Notes: generated from the letters alone by a model not told the origin. Counted from the stretch's first letter, positions 33,618 to 43,219 are shown. The stretch: 64,000 nucleotides of DNA from Hydrogenophaga sp. 2FB (GCF_005503365.1 NZ_SCML01000002.1:124001-188000), one strand, 5' to 3'. Numbers and translations: made by a program.

Positions 33618-34892
33618 TTACCGACGCGCGCGCCGGCGCACGATGGGGGAGGGGGGTGATTCGGGTGCGGGAGCAGGTGGATTGGCGTCATCCCAGGGCT
33701 TCCAGGTCTGCGGGGAGCGGTGGATGGTGGCGAACAACCTGTCGACGCCGACCAGGCTGACCACGGTGGATTCGCATTCGAACGTCGACATCGCGCCGTA
33801 TTCTGCTGTGTAGCTGCAGTGCAGCGTGCCTGGCGGGATGTCCAGGACCGTGATATCCGTGTTCGGGTTGTCGAGAAATGACCGAACAGCCGCCAGGCCC
33901 TCTTCTTCGCCCAGCTTGGACTGAATCATCTTCGTCAGAACCTCCTGGTCAATCATGGTCGCTTGCCACAAGTCGGTGCAGATGCCGCCTCGGACATCGC
34001 CCTCAAACTCACTGCAATCCTCATCCACGCAGGCCAAGAGCAAATGATCGCCTCGAACGACGATCCTGGGGCTTGTGTTGCCCACCGAAACCGAAAGGAA
34101 GCCGTGCCGTGAGGCGAAGTGCTCGGTCTGCAATTGCGTCCCCAGAGCGGTGTTGATGGACAGCGATGGCTTTCCCTCCTCCACGATGGACGTGAAGATA
34201 TTGCCATCCATCCTGAACCAGTCGGCAAGAAGCATGCGTCCGGAGGGGGCGGGGATGGCCACTTCGATGACGCGCGCCAGCGGCGTTGGAGGCAGAGGCC
34301 TGATTTCCAGAGGATCGCTCCACGTTTCCCCGAAAGAAAAGCTTGCCGCGACCGGGCGCCAACCCGGGTATACAAGGACGCCAATCCGTTGGCCAGTCGC
34401 GCTGCAGGGCTCGTCTGCCATTTGCTCGATCTCCGCACCAAAGTCTCCGCTTGCAAGTGACGCGAGAAGCCCCTCGTAATCGGTTCGACCTTCCTTCACG
34501 GTCTTGTTCATCAGCCAACCGAAGCTGATTTCACGAGAAAATGGGTAGGCAGCACGTTCTTCAGACCACGGCTCTTCGGTACGGGCGATGAGGCTGTTCC
34601 AGGCGTTTGCCCACCCAAACCGCCGCCTCTCCACGTTCTGCACCGCATGGAGGTGGCCATCCTCGCGCACAACCTTCAGATGCGCCACAACAGCTTGATC
34701 GAGGAGGTCGGAATGCAAGCGACGAGTTCGCCGAGCTTCTTCGGCTGCCTCGGCGCTCATCTTGGCCTCATCCACCGCCTCCCAGGCAGCACGAGCAGCC
34801 TCGTACACCTCGCGCGTGAAAATGGACTCAAAGACCTTCGTCGACGTTGAAATGGCTGGCGATGGAAGTGGGGTTGATTCGACGTGAGACAT
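33618..34892 (-). CDS. Unknown 424-residue protein
   Basis: A soluble protein with a helical front (residues 25-75) and a long beta-rich body, possibly a barrel or immunoglobulin-like fold, but no motif I recognise. It ends in SPIVRRRARR, one of the strongest shared basic tails. It starts behind promoter copy 14, and with the next gene forms a two-gene unit. Confidence 0.78.
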   Translation of the reverse strand: MSHVESTPLPSPAISTSTKVFESIFTREVYEAARAAWEAVDEAKMSAEAAEEARRTRRLHSDLLDQAVVAHLKVVREDGHLHAVQNVERRRFGWANAWNSLIARTEEPWSEERAAYPFSREISFGWLMNKTVKEGRTDYEGLLASLASGDFGAEIEQMADEPCSATGQRIGVLVYPGWRPVAASFSFGETWSDPLEIRPLPPTPLARVIEVAIPAPSGRMLLADWFRMDGNIFTSIVEEGKPSLSINTALGTQLQTEHFASRHGFLSVSVGNTSPRIVVRGDHLLLACVDEDCSEFEGDVRGGICTDLWQATMIDQEVLTKMIQSKLGEEEGLAAVRSFLDNPNTDITVLDIPPGTLHCSYTAEYGAMSTFECESTVVSLVGVDRLFATIHRSPQTWKPWDDANPPAPAPESPPSPIVRRRARR

Positions 34893-34927
34893 GCGGGTGT
34901 GCGGTGCTGGATTGATTCGGAAGTGGC

Positions 34928-34944
34928 TTGAATAAAAGATACCT
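34928..34944 (-). promoter_or_regulatory. Promoter-like repeated motif (copy 14)
   Basis: Minus-strand core AGGTATCTTTTATTCAA with TTGCTG 17 bases upstream of TATCTT. It is part of a divergent pair with copy 15. Confidence 0.7.
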
Positions 34945-35043
34945 GGTCAACCACTCTCCAGCAACTTGTGAACAAGATGTCAAGAAAGCGTGAGGAGTCT
35001 CATGGCGCCGGGTCGCATTCAAGTTGAATTCGACGTGCATAGT

Positions 35044-35060
35044 GGATATCCTTTGTGCAG
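35044..35060 (+). promoter_or_regulatory. Promoter-like repeated motif (copy 15)
   Basis: Core GGATATCCTTTGTGCAG, 35 bases upstream of ATG 35096. Its right half repeats that of copy 9. Confidence 0.7.
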
Positions 35061-35095
35061 AAAGGGAGGCGGCGCATTGTCGCTGCTTGCACGTC

Positions 35096-35740
35096 ATGGT
35101 CGATTTCGCAAAACTCAATGATCCTGAACACAGGGCTCGCGCCAGGGCCGACCGCGAGGCGGCCGAAGCCATTCAGGCAAAGCGGGATGGACTCATTGAC
35201 TCCGCGATCGAACGATGCGCCCTGCACATTGAGATCTTGAGCGCGCGGGAGGCCGAGTTCGTGCGCTCGGTGCAGATGCGGCAACGGACGTTCTCTCCGG
35301 CCACACCCGCGCAAGTACGCTGGCTTGCCGATATCGAAAGGGCGTTGGACAGCAGGCTTGGCATCATCACCGTCACACAAGGCCTCCGTGGTCATTTTGC
35401 CGTTCACTACAAGATCGGCGAAGACGGGTGCCCGGAGCCTGAGCAGTCCGGCCTTGGCAGCTACAGCACACCAGGTGGAGCCGCAGAAGAAGCCAGGGCG
35501 TGGGCCAACAGCGAGGGGCTTCGCTGTTCAGTCGATGGGCACGAAGAAGAGTTGTTGATTGACCACTTGAAGGCGACGGGCGAATATGTGGAGCATCCAG
35601 CCAATGCGAGAAATGCACAGGCCAACGCAAGCCACGCAGGCGCAATCGCGCCAGCAGCAAGCACCGAAGCCACTCAGGCAGTGGCCGCTGGCCGCCGGAC
35701 CATTGAAGCCATCCGCGCCAGGTCGCGCAACCGCCCATAA
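35096..35740 (+). CDS. Unknown 214-residue protein
   Basis: ATG 35096 (MVDFAKLNDPEHRARARADR), since a longer frame to 35024 would contain the promoter. The first 80 residues are charged and helical; the second half has beta strands and an Ala/His-rich linker. It ends in RARSRNRP, a shared basic tail. The next gene, a nucleotidyltransferase, begins 12 bases after its stop, so they are co-transcribed. Confidence 0.75.
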   Translation: MVDFAKLNDPEHRARARADREAAEAIQAKRDGLIDSAIERCALHIEILSAREAEFVRSVQMRQRTFSPATPAQVRWLADIERALDSRLGIITVTQGLRGHFAVHYKIGEDGCPEPEQSGLGSYSTPGGAAEEARAWANSEGLRCSVDGHEEELLIDHLKATGEYVEHPANARNAQANASHAGAIAPAASTEATQAVAAGRRTIEAIRARSRNRP

Positions 35741-35752
35741 ATCGAGCGCATC

Positions 35753-36157
35753 ATGGTCCACCAAGCAAAGTTCGTGATTCCAACGCAGGAAGAGATTTGC
35801 GAGGTGCTCAAGCTGCACCCGCTCGTCAAGTTGCGGGAGAAGGTCTCTCGCTGCTTTCTGGTGGGCTCCTTTGCGGCCGAGCACCTTGGTGTTGGCGCCA
35901 CACATGAGCGCAGCGACGTGGACGTGCTGATCGAGGTCGAGGCTCGTGAGCAAAGTGCTTCCGATTTGGATGAGCATTACCGCAAGCGACTGGCTCAGTA
36001 TTTTGTGACGCACGGTATCCGGGGTGTCGCCGATCATGTCCATCCGCAATGGTGCGGCCGACGTGTCGACGTCTACTTCACCTTTGATGCGACACCAGAG
36101 CAGCGACCGAAGATCGAACTGGAGCGGCTTGCCCCCAAGGCTCGAATGAGGCCGTAG
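35753..36157 (+). CDS. Small MNT-type nucleotidyltransferase
   Basis: A 134-residue pol-beta-superfamily protein. GSF at 38-40 and SDVDVL at 54-59 give the Gly-Ser helix and two metal-binding aspartates; a third acidic residue sits in the RRVDVYF strand. This minimal form, without an extra domain, occurs as MNT-type antitoxins or as stand-alone AMP-adding enzymes. No HEPN partner gene lies next to it. It ends in APKARMRP, a shared basic tail. Confidence 0.9.
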   Translation: MVHQAKFVIPTQEEICEVLKLHPLVKLREKVSRCFLVGSFAAEHLGVGATHERSDVDVLIEVEAREQSASDLDEHYRKRLAQYFVTHGIRGVADHVHPQWCGRRVDVYFTFDATPEQRPKIELERLAPKARMRP

Positions 36158-36200
36158 GCCAAGGTTCCATGTTCATCTGAACCCGAAACTGGCCATCCCT

Positions 36201-36377
36201 GTGCAATACCTTCGTGACAAAGTACACGCCTTCTATGCCAGAGAAGCCTTCTCGCCAGATTCAAGGCAGTTGGCTGAGATGATGACGAATTGTCAATTTC
36301 TGGAGTCGACTCGAGCGCGGCATCAACCCATTCGAGCTCGTGCTTTCAGATGTGCGTCCGGGTCCAAAAGGCCATGA
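36201..36377 (+). pseudogene. Possible small gene or remnant between 36157 and 36395
   Basis: An open frame from a GTG at 36201 reads a coherent peptide, VQYLRDKVHAFYAREAFSPD and LAEMMTNCQF, then a basic stretch to the stop at 36377. No ribosome binding site is seen, and no homologue was recognised. It may be a small gene or a decayed one. Confidence 0.25.
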
Positions 36378-36394
36378 CGCACTACTACGCGTAA

Positions 36395-36595
36395 ATGATG
36401 CATACCGTTCTCTCCAACATCACGCCAGCAGGCGTGTTGGGCTTTTGTGCTTTCGTGGGGCTCTGTGTATTGGGCTGGGGCTGGTTCAAGCACCGCCAGG
36501 CTGAAATCGCTCTGCGACGCAGAACGGAGTATTTCCAGGTACGGCGAACACTGTCGCGAGACTCCGGCCTGGTATCTTTGCGCGAAGACAACTGA
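36395..36595 (+). CDS. Small single-span membrane protein
   Basis: A 66-residue protein with one membrane segment (GVLGFCAFVGLCVLGWGWF, about residues 13-31) followed by a basic helical end (KHRQAEIALRRRTEYFQVRR). The positive end suggests the C-terminus stays in the cytoplasm. It is the last plus-strand gene before the large minus-strand gene at 36638. No family was recognised. Confidence 0.65.
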   Translation: MMHTVLSNITPAGVLGFCAFVGLCVLGWGWFKHRQAEIALRRRTEYFQVRRTLSRDSGLVSLREDN

Positions 36596-36637
36596 GAAGG
36601 CCTGAGAAGGCTGGCCCCTTGGAGGCCAGCCCATGCC

Positions 36638-39600
36638 TCAGAGGCTCCTGCGACGCCGGGCGCTGGCTGCGCCGCAACCTTGCACAGTTTCGACGCTCTG
36701 TTCGCTCGTGCCATGCTGCGCACTTCTGTTGGCGGCCTGAGATGCGATCGCCTTGTGCATTGCCCAGCGCAGGGCCACATCTTCGGAAAGCTGACCAGGG
36801 TGAACGGCGTCAAGCATGCCGAGAAGTTCCACGCTGGGTTTCAGCCCCATGCCAATGAGCTCCTCCAGCATTTCGGGCTGCTTGGCCAGGATGTTCGGCG
36901 CGCTGCGCTCGATCATGGCCACATGCATCTCGGGGTCCGAATTCACGGCAGGATTCTTCAGGAGCCCCATCAGTGCTTGCGCCACGTGCGCAGACGGAAC
37001 GCCGGAGCCCTCACTTGCCTGTCCAGGGCGCGAAGGCGTCTGAGCACCTTCTGCAACGTCAAGGATGGTGGCGCCTCTTGAGGTTCGCTTGAACGGATCG
37101 ATCATCCGTGCGGCCGCCTCCCGGATGACGCCCACCGCACCAGTTGCCCCGGCGACCAGAGCGCAGCGCATGCCGGCGTCGGTTGCATATGTCGGCCGCG
37201 TCTTCTCGAAGAGCGAACCTTGATGCGTCAGGTCAAGGGTTTTGCTCCCCATCGTGGCGGCGAACAGCATGGGATCTCGCCGCGCCCCCTTCGCGATTCG
37301 CTCGTGCAATTGCTCGGCCAGGTCGGCCGCATGCGCCTGCAGGGCCTCGAGGGACTCCTTCCTCAGCTTGCGCTCGGTGAGGTCGACATACAGTTGGCCA
37401 GTGCCAGCCACGCCGCGGAACAAGATGCCGGTCACTGGTTCTGACCTGGCGTTGCGCTTGAGCTCATTGCGACCAAGGATGGGCAAGTAGCTCTCATCGT
37501 TGTTGGTCCCGTAGTACCAAGTCTCACTGGCCATCGGCAAGGTGACTGCCCGCAGTGTGCCCTTCTCCAGTGTGGCTCGAGTCAGCTTCGGGCCGGCCAG
37601 AAAGAGGGGGTGCGCATCAGGGGCGATATCCAGCGCCTTTGTGAAGTCGACGTCTTCGTCGCAGTGATGGGCGCAGAGCAGGGTCATGTGAACCCACATA
37701 GGGTTGGAGCCTTCCGAGCGAAAGCTTAACTGGTACGCGCTGCCAGATGCGAGAACCTCTGGGTCCCTGCTCTCTATTGCCAATTTTTGTGGAAAGTCCA
37801 CATCAGAGCGGATCATGGCCAGCTTCCACTCAAGCTTGCCACGGATAGGGCTCTTCTTGTTCACTCGAGTGGTCAGTGGATTGGTGGAAGCTGCTGACAT
37901 CCCGATGAGTGAGCGCAGAGCGCTGGAGCGGGCTCGTTGAGCGGCGCCGTGCTGCAAGTTGGTGCCGCGGTAGGTCTGAAGCGCCTGGTACGACGGCGCC
38001 TTGATGAAGTCAGCCAATCCGAGCTTGAACTCAGACGATTCCTGGTCACCAGTGCCAGCTTGCAGGTCGCGTTTGAGCCGGTTTTCTGCGGCATCGCGCA
38101 GGATGTGTGCGGCCGCTCGAACGCGTGTGCTCTCATCAAGGTTCAAGGGCTCCAATGCGAAGAGCTGCTCACCAGGTCGAGCATTCGCCAGCAGCTCCAT
38201 CAAAGGGCGACTGCACATCAGTGCTTTGGGCGGGGCCAGCGACTTTAGGCCGGCCTCGATCCCGGCTTCGTCCGCTATCCGGTTGAAGGCCAGGCCGAGA
38301 ACACGGCCGGCGACGATGGGGTCGGTGAGATTGGCTTCGAGCAACTGGGGCAGGGACTCGAAACTCTTGGCGCCCAGGTTGGCGCCAGAGCTGTTGCGGA
38401 CCACTGCGCCATTGGTGCGAAAACCAAGGAAATACCCGACCTTCTCCAGGGAGACACGTTCACGAACCGCGGGGTTCATGGCGTCATGCATCGATTGCAG
38501 GCATGCCAGGACCTTTCGTGAGTTCTGGACGGTCTGGCCGGTGACCTTGGTGAGCACCTCAGGAGGGACTGCAAGGATGTGCCATGCCCCCGACAGTCCG
38601 GACTTGGCAATGGCATCGCGAATCGATGGATCTCGAAAAGTCTCATACACCGAATGCGTGAACAGGCGCATGTTGCCGAAACGAAGTGCCAGGCTGATTG
38701 CGCCGCGGTCCAGTGTTGAGTTGAAGTCCTTCAGCGCTGTGTTCATGCTCGGCAGCGGTACGAAGGCCTTTGCTGCCGAGGAGAGCCTGAGGAAAGGCGA
38801 CAGGGGATTGAAGACCTGGGATAGGCGCAATCCCAGATCGTCCACGTTGTCCAGAAGTGCAGCGCGAAGCTGACGGTGGCTCTCTCCCAGGGCCTGAGAT
38901 ATCTCAACCACCAGCGCCTTTGCGGTGGCCTCCAGGTTGGTCTTCAGTTGCTCACGCCACCTCATGTCCAGGGAGGTCTCGATGTGGCGGCTCAGGCTGA
39001 ACAGGTTCACGCCATTCAGATTGACGGAATCCATGACCATTCCATCGGCGCCAACAAAAACCGCCTTGATCCCGGCTGTGGGATCTGGGGTGACTGTGGT
39101 CGAGCTTGTGATGTCGTTCGAGTGGTTCTCCACGATCATCTGCTCGTACTCTGCGGTGCTTGGCGATGGGTTGGCATCAATGCGCGCAACGCCCAGGGAG
39201 ATCCCGGCGAAGTCACGCACCGTTTTCACGTAGGCAACGTTGAGCAGGTGCAGATACTGAAGCTGCAAATGGACGGCCTTGTCACCGACCTCCTCGGTGA
39301 AGAATATCTGGTCAAGTTCATCCACTGGGACGCGAGGCGCTGCGGAGAGCGAGCCATTCAGGCTTTGGACGGCGACGTTGCGATTCGAGGACTTGCGGGT
39401 AAAGACGTTGGAGGCGAACGCCTTGGCGTCCTCGTAGTCGGCTGGGTGAAGTGAGGATAGTGCGCGTGCAGCCTTTGCAACTTGACCAGCCCACGTGTTG
39501 TCCTCTTCGCTCGGCTCAGCGGATTCGGCACCCAGACTGTTCGATCGAGCCTGGACCATGGCTTTTGCCAGGTGTGGGGCGTGGGGAACTGGGGGGATTT

Positions 39601-39880
39601 CACCGGCGCGAAGGAGCAACCGAGGACTTTGTCCAAGGGTGGCTTCAGCATGCGCGAGGACTGCCGCATGGAGTGCGGAGGAGCTGAATCCTGCCTGCGC
39701 TTCAGGGCGCGCTCCGTCAATTGACACCCGGTCCATTGGGTCGTGAAGGCCGGCCGGGCCATCGAGGCCATCTTCGACCCCTGCCTCCAGATCGGAGTCA
39801 TGACTGTTACGGATCCACGAAAGCATTCGTGAGATCAGTGGACGGGGACCTGAAACGGAGGCGAGGGCGGATGTATTCAT
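36638..39880 (-). CDS. Unknown large protein, 1080 residues
   Basis: The longest unrecognised protein here. ATG 39880 (MNTSALASVSGPRPLISRML) is used; a start 10 codons further up is possible. It has no signal peptide, membrane segment or known catalytic motif. It is mixed: helices in the first half (EQLKTNLEATAKALVVEISQALG), a beta-rich block around residues 690-830 with WVHMTLLCAHHCDEDVDF and GILFRGVAGTGQLYVDL, and a helical end. It ends in ASARRRRSL, the strongest type of shared tail. It is a one-gene unit with its own promoter copy 16. A structural or injected protein is conceivable but unproven. Confidence 0.85.
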   Translation of the reverse strand: MNTSALASVSGPRPLISRMLSWIRNSHDSDLEAGVEDGLDGPAGLHDPMDRVSIDGARPEAQAGFSSSALHAAVLAHAEATLGQSPRLLLRAGEIPPVPHAPHLAKAMVQARSNSLGAESAEPSEEDNTWAGQVAKAARALSSLHPADYEDAKAFASNVFTRKSSNRNVAVQSLNGSLSAAPRVPVDELDQIFFTEEVGDKAVHLQLQYLHLLNVAYVKTVRDFAGISLGVARIDANPSPSTAEYEQMIVENHSNDITSSTTVTPDPTAGIKAVFVGADGMVMDSVNLNGVNLFSLSRHIETSLDMRWREQLKTNLEATAKALVVEISQALGESHRQLRAALLDNVDDLGLRLSQVFNPLSPFLRLSSAAKAFVPLPSMNTALKDFNSTLDRGAISLALRFGNMRLFTHSVYETFRDPSIRDAIAKSGLSGAWHILAVPPEVLTKVTGQTVQNSRKVLACLQSMHDAMNPAVRERVSLEKVGYFLGFRTNGAVVRNSSGANLGAKSFESLPQLLEANLTDPIVAGRVLGLAFNRIADEAGIEAGLKSLAPPKALMCSRPLMELLANARPGEQLFALEPLNLDESTRVRAAAHILRDAAENRLKRDLQAGTGDQESSEFKLGLADFIKAPSYQALQTYRGTNLQHGAAQRARSSALRSLIGMSAASTNPLTTRVNKKSPIRGKLEWKLAMIRSDVDFPQKLAIESRDPEVLASGSAYQLSFRSEGSNPMWVHMTLLCAHHCDEDVDFTKALDIAPDAHPLFLAGPKLTRATLEKGTLRAVTLPMASETWYYGTNNDESYLPILGRNELKRNARSEPVTGILFRGVAGTGQLYVDLTERKLRKESLEALQAHAADLAEQLHERIAKGARRDPMLFAATMGSKTLDLTHQGSLFEKTRPTYATDAGMRCALVAGATGAVGVIREAAARMIDPFKRTSRGATILDVAEGAQTPSRPGQASEGSGVPSAHVAQALMGLLKNPAVNSDPEMHVAMIERSAPNILAKQPEMLEELIGMGLKPSVELLGMLDAVHPGQLSEDVALRWAMHKAIASQAANRSAQHGTSEQSVETVQGCGAASARRRRSL

Positions 39881-40030
39881 GATGATCTGGATGTGTCCAG
39901 CTGCTGGCATGTGCGGCAGCGCTATTCACCCCCTGCATGGGGTGCGAGCTCAAGTCATTGGGACCATCGGTACCAGGTGCCCCCGGTCGGGTCTGCACCT
40001 CAGCTCAACAGCGCTGGATGCGAAAAACGG

Positions 40031-40047
40031 ATGCGTAAAGCATATCG
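40031..40047 (-). promoter_or_regulatory. Promoter-like repeated motif (copy 16)
   Basis: Minus-strand core CGATATGCTTTACGCAT with TTGGCA 16 bases upstream of TATGCT. It is about 150 bases before the 1080-residue gene, and 44 bases after the stop of the kinase-like gene. Confidence 0.7.
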
Positions 40048-40090
40048 CATAAACCCTGAATGCCAAAACAGTCCGATGACTGTTTCATGC

Positions 40091-41857
40091 TCATGCCGCT
40101 CGACGAACCCGAATCTGTCCGTGCAGTCCACTTTGCTCGAAGTGAACGTTTGGGTTGCGCGCCTGGTAACTCAGGTGGATACCCTGTTTCAGCAGCATGA
40201 GCATTGCGAAAACCATAACGGTTTCATCCCGGATGCCGGACTGGATGGGGCTGGCGAGCAAGTGCGCCTTGGTGATGTCGCTGTAGTCGACCCCGTCAGG
40301 GCCTGGCCCGTCATCAAAGATGTCGATGATGAGGTAGCCGCGGGGATCAGCAGGGTCATCGCGAACCACGACGACAACCATTCCACCCACCGGGCTGAAC
40401 CGAACCGAGTTGTGCAGGACCATCGACAGAGCGCTATGGAACGCAGCCGGATTCACCAGGCCCATGCTGAAGCCTCGTGCGGCTTCAATCTCAAGTTTCA
40501 CTCTGATCGAGCGCTCGCGAATCACCTCGCTCATTTCGCTGATGACTTCCTGGCTGGCTTCGGCCAGGGAGTGGGGTGCCAGGGATTCAGTAACGGTTTC
40601 AGACATGGTCGAATCGGCCATGAAGGAAATTGCCCCGGAGAGATCGTTCAGGTCGCGCCGAAGCTTGTTGGCGGTCAAGCCAACCTGGGCGCAAATTTCT
40701 TGGGCACGTTCAAACGCGAACATGCCGCTTTGCGGATCTGCCTCCAGGCCGGCAAGTGCGGACTCGGTTTCCATGCTGCTGGAGAGTGTGTCCAGGCGCT
40801 CGAGGACCGGGCCCGTGAAAATCGGCAGGCGGGTGAGGAACTGCTCGTAGATCCGCACCGAGATCTTGTTTCGCACGCTATCCAGGGACTCGATGAGACC
40901 GGAGCTGATGTCCAGGGCGATTGACAGGATGCCGCGCAGGTTGCCCACGGCGTCATAGATCGGGGTGAAGGTAGAAGCCATGGTCAGGCTGTCGGTACCG
41001 TCCGGCCCGATGTACCGATAGGTGTAGGCGCCGCTTGTGCGCGTGTTCACGCACTGCACGAAAACGTTGCGCAGGTTCTCCAGGTCATCAGGGTGGATGC
41101 AGGCCCAGGTGATGCTGGAGTCCAGTGGAACGCCCAGTTCCAGTTTCCACCGATCCTTTGTCCAGTAGACCGTGACGGTCTTGAGGTCAGCGCTGTAGAG
41201 GTACATCCGGAATGTGTCGTTCACCATGGGCAGCAAGGCCTGGATCACGGGGCTGGTCTCGGAGATGGAATCGATGTGGTGACTCATGCCCACAACGAGG
41301 CGGTCGCCCAGGCCGATCTCAACGGTGTTCGCTTCGGTGCTGAAATTGGCGAATGTTCGCTGGATTATCGACGTCGGACCTTCCAAATCCGAGGCGATAT
41401 CGAGATCTGGCTGGCCGATCAGATTCGGGTCATACGGCTTGGCCGTCAGCGCAGCTTTGATCTGTTCGGCCACACGATGTGTGTCGGTTTCTTGAGTGAA
41501 GAACCACTGGAAGTTCCCATCGCGATTGCGCGACCAAAGCGTGGCTTTGGGCAGATGGCGACTGACCGATTCAAGCTGGGAGAGAAGGGCTCTGTTGATC
41601 CCCTTGGTACGCTGGATGATGTAGAGCTGCAGCGCGATTGCAACGAGCAAAAGCGTGATCAAAAAGCCCAGGGAGTAAAACGCGACAGCCCCGTTACCTT
41701 CGCGCGTCAGGCCCCGCACCACGTGCATGAGGGAAAACGCAAGCGCGCATGCCCAGAAAAGCAGCATCCCCAGGCGAAACAACCTGCCGATCCGGCTGGA
41801 CGAATTTCTGTTGTGGTTCTCGACGGAATCGGAGGATTTGGAAGCAGAAGGCTTCAT
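40091..41857 (-). CDS. Sensor-kinase-like membrane protein lacking the phosphoacceptor His
   Basis: A 588-residue protein. Two membrane segments (about 27-48 and 58-81) are followed by a PAS-like sensor part and a helical dimerisation region. The C-terminal ATP-binding fold has the N-box in VLHNSVRFSPVGG and the G1 box in DIFDDGPGPDG. In the helical region the usual H-box is missing (RRDLNDLSGAISFMAD), so it may be a pseudo-kinase that binds ATP without histidine phosphorylation. No response-regulator gene is in the window. It ends in RVRRAA. ATG 41857 lies downstream of a hairpin. Confidence 0.85.
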   Translation of the reverse strand: MKPSASKSSDSVENHNRNSSSRIGRLFRLGMLLFWACALAFSLMHVVRGLTREGNGAVAFYSLGFLITLLLVAIALQLYIIQRTKGINRALLSQLESVSRHLPKATLWSRNRDGNFQWFFTQETDTHRVAEQIKAALTAKPYDPNLIGQPDLDIASDLEGPTSIIQRTFANFSTEANTVEIGLGDRLVVGMSHHIDSISETSPVIQALLPMVNDTFRMYLYSADLKTVTVYWTKDRWKLELGVPLDSSITWACIHPDDLENLRNVFVQCVNTRTSGAYTYRYIGPDGTDSLTMASTFTPIYDAVGNLRGILSIALDISSGLIESLDSVRNKISVRIYEQFLTRLPIFTGPVLERLDTLSSSMETESALAGLEADPQSGMFAFERAQEICAQVGLTANKLRRDLNDLSGAISFMADSTMSETVTESLAPHSLAEASQEVISEMSEVIRERSIRVKLEIEAARGFSMGLVNPAAFHSALSMVLHNSVRFSPVGGMVVVVVRDDPADPRGYLIIDIFDDGPGPDGVDYSDITKAHLLASPIQSGIRDETVMVFAMLMLLKQGIHLSYQARNPNVHFEQSGLHGQIRVRRAA

Positions 41858-41867
41858 GGAACAAGAC

Positions 41868-41904
41868 ACCAGGCCGGAGCTCCTTTTGAGAGGTCCGGCC
41901 TGGT
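41868..41904 (-). promoter_or_regulatory. Strong hairpin between two genes, possible attenuator
   Basis: An 11-bp perfect inverted repeat, ACCAGGCCGGA with TCCGGCCTGGT, 15-base loop. It has no T run on either side. It lies between the gene ending at 41910 and the kinase-like gene starting at 41857, and its minus-strand loop contains AAAAGGAGC. It may stabilise the upstream message or attenuate the kinase gene. Confidence 0.5.
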
Positions 41905-41909
41905 GGTGG

Positions 41910-42764
41910 TCATGGTGTGCGTGAACTGGATTTTGCCTGCAGTTGGGGATTGGGTTTCGCGTCGAAGAACATCTGCTCAAACGTCTGGATGTTGTCGCTG
42001 AGTTTGACAGAGCTCGTGGGGCTCATGCCGTGCGACTCCAACCAGGCGCACAGAGCCGCGCGGGCAAGCATCGATGACTGCTTGAGCAGTTCGGCCGAGC
42101 TCATCTGGGAGAACTCTGCGCCTTGCGAGAGGCGGCCGGTCAAAAGCTCGATTGCGAATCGGCTGTCTTTGGACAGCGGGGCCTTGGCATTGGGCTGCGA
42201 GAAGTCGCCATGGTGCTCGCGGCGTGCGGAAACGAAGGTCGCGATGTTGATCGCTGCCTTGTTGCCCGAGTCTGCAGCGATGCGCGAGATGGCGTGCACA
42301 TCGGCCAGGGACTGCAGGAAGACAGAGTCAGCAGCGTCCTGAAGCGTCTTGTTGTCCAGAAGCGGGTTCACGCCCAAGACGATGGTCACCGGCGAATGGG
42401 CGAAGGCAGGGGTGGATTCGAATTTGCTGGCCCACTCGCGCATCGTCGCCGCCTGCAAGAGGGTGAAGCGATCCACGGGGTCGGAGCTGGTGGCTCCCTG
42501 CTGCTCGAGAGCGGCGAACGCAACCTCGGCGGAGGCGGTGTTCAGGCCCATGCCGGCCGCATCGGTGACCTGGATGGAGATTTCAGCCGTGGGCGCGAAT
42601 TTGTGCACGCCAAGGCCAATCCTGCGCACAAAGGTCTCGGTCTCGGTCTGCCGAACCGTGTGCCGGACATGCTCCACGTGCAGCACACCCTGAAGGGCCG
42701 CGTGATGGATGAAGGCGTTGACGACGCTGGCTGCCTCGCTGGCTTCGGTGGTCGAGAGGGACAT
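41910..42764 (-). CDS. Unknown 284-residue protein
   Basis: A soluble, mostly helical protein (MSLSTTEASEAASVVNAFIHH) with beta strands near residues 40-65 and 120-130. It ends in AKSSSRTP. It is in a run with a 103-residue gene before it and the kinase-like gene after it, all from promoter copy 17. No family was recognised. Confidence 0.75.
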   Translation of the reverse strand: MSLSTTEASEAASVVNAFIHHAALQGVLHVEHVRHTVRQTETETFVRRIGLGVHKFAPTAEISIQVTDAAGMGLNTASAEVAFAALEQQGATSSDPVDRFTLLQAATMREWASKFESTPAFAHSPVTIVLGVNPLLDNKTLQDAADSVFLQSLADVHAISRIAADSGNKAAINIATFVSARREHHGDFSQPNAKAPLSKDSRFAIELLTGRLSQGAEFSQMSSAELLKQSSMLARAALCAWLESHGMSPTSSVKLSDNIQTFEQMFFDAKPNPQLQAKSSSRTP

Positions 42765-42830
42765 TGTTGGAATTCTCCAGCTTTGGCGAAATGATGATCG
42801 GGGGAATTGAAGGCGAAATCCGCTGGAGGC

Positions 42831-43142
42831 TCAGTGCATGAGCTTGTTGCCGAGGGCGGTGGCCTGGCGCACGCGAGAAAGGGTGTCCACGCTTATCAGG
42901 AGCACGTTCTCGGGCTTGTTCTGAATGAGATCGCGCACATCGGCGGGAATCGGGAAGAGGTGAACGTCGACATTGCTGACCCGCAGCTCCACCCGTTCAT
43001 TGACAAACTCGACCTTTTCGATTCGGCCCCCATAAGGGGTGACCAGGCAGGCACGCAGATCCGAGCCATGGCCGGCTTTCATGATGGTGAAGCCAACGGC
43101 GTGGGCAGGAGTAAGACTTTGGTTCATCGAGGTAGTCGTCAT
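42831..43142 (-). CDS. Unknown 103-residue protein
   Basis: The frame starts MTTTSMNQSLTPAHAVGFTI, with a second ATG at 43127. Its middle, YGGRIEKVEFVNERVELRVSNVD, is beta-rich and could be a small barrel. It heads the unit at promoter copy 17, which lies only about 25 bases upstream. No family was recognised. Confidence 0.72.
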   Translation of the reverse strand: MTTTSMNQSLTPAHAVGFTIMKAGHGSDLRACLVTPYGGRIEKVEFVNERVELRVSNVDVHLFPIPADVRDLIQNKPENVLLISVDTLSRVRQATALGNKLMH

Positions 43143-43166
43143 GGAGTCGTCGGGTTGTCTGTAATA

Positions 43167-43183
43167 TCGTGTTTAGTATATCC
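43167..43183 (-). promoter_or_regulatory. Promoter-like repeated motif (copy 17)
   Basis: Minus-strand core GGATATACTAAACACGA, the copy with the best TATACT. It drives the genes from 43142 to 40091. Confidence 0.7.
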
Positions 43184-43219
43184 GTTACGCCTAGAAACGT
43201 CACAGGCGTCATGGGAAAA

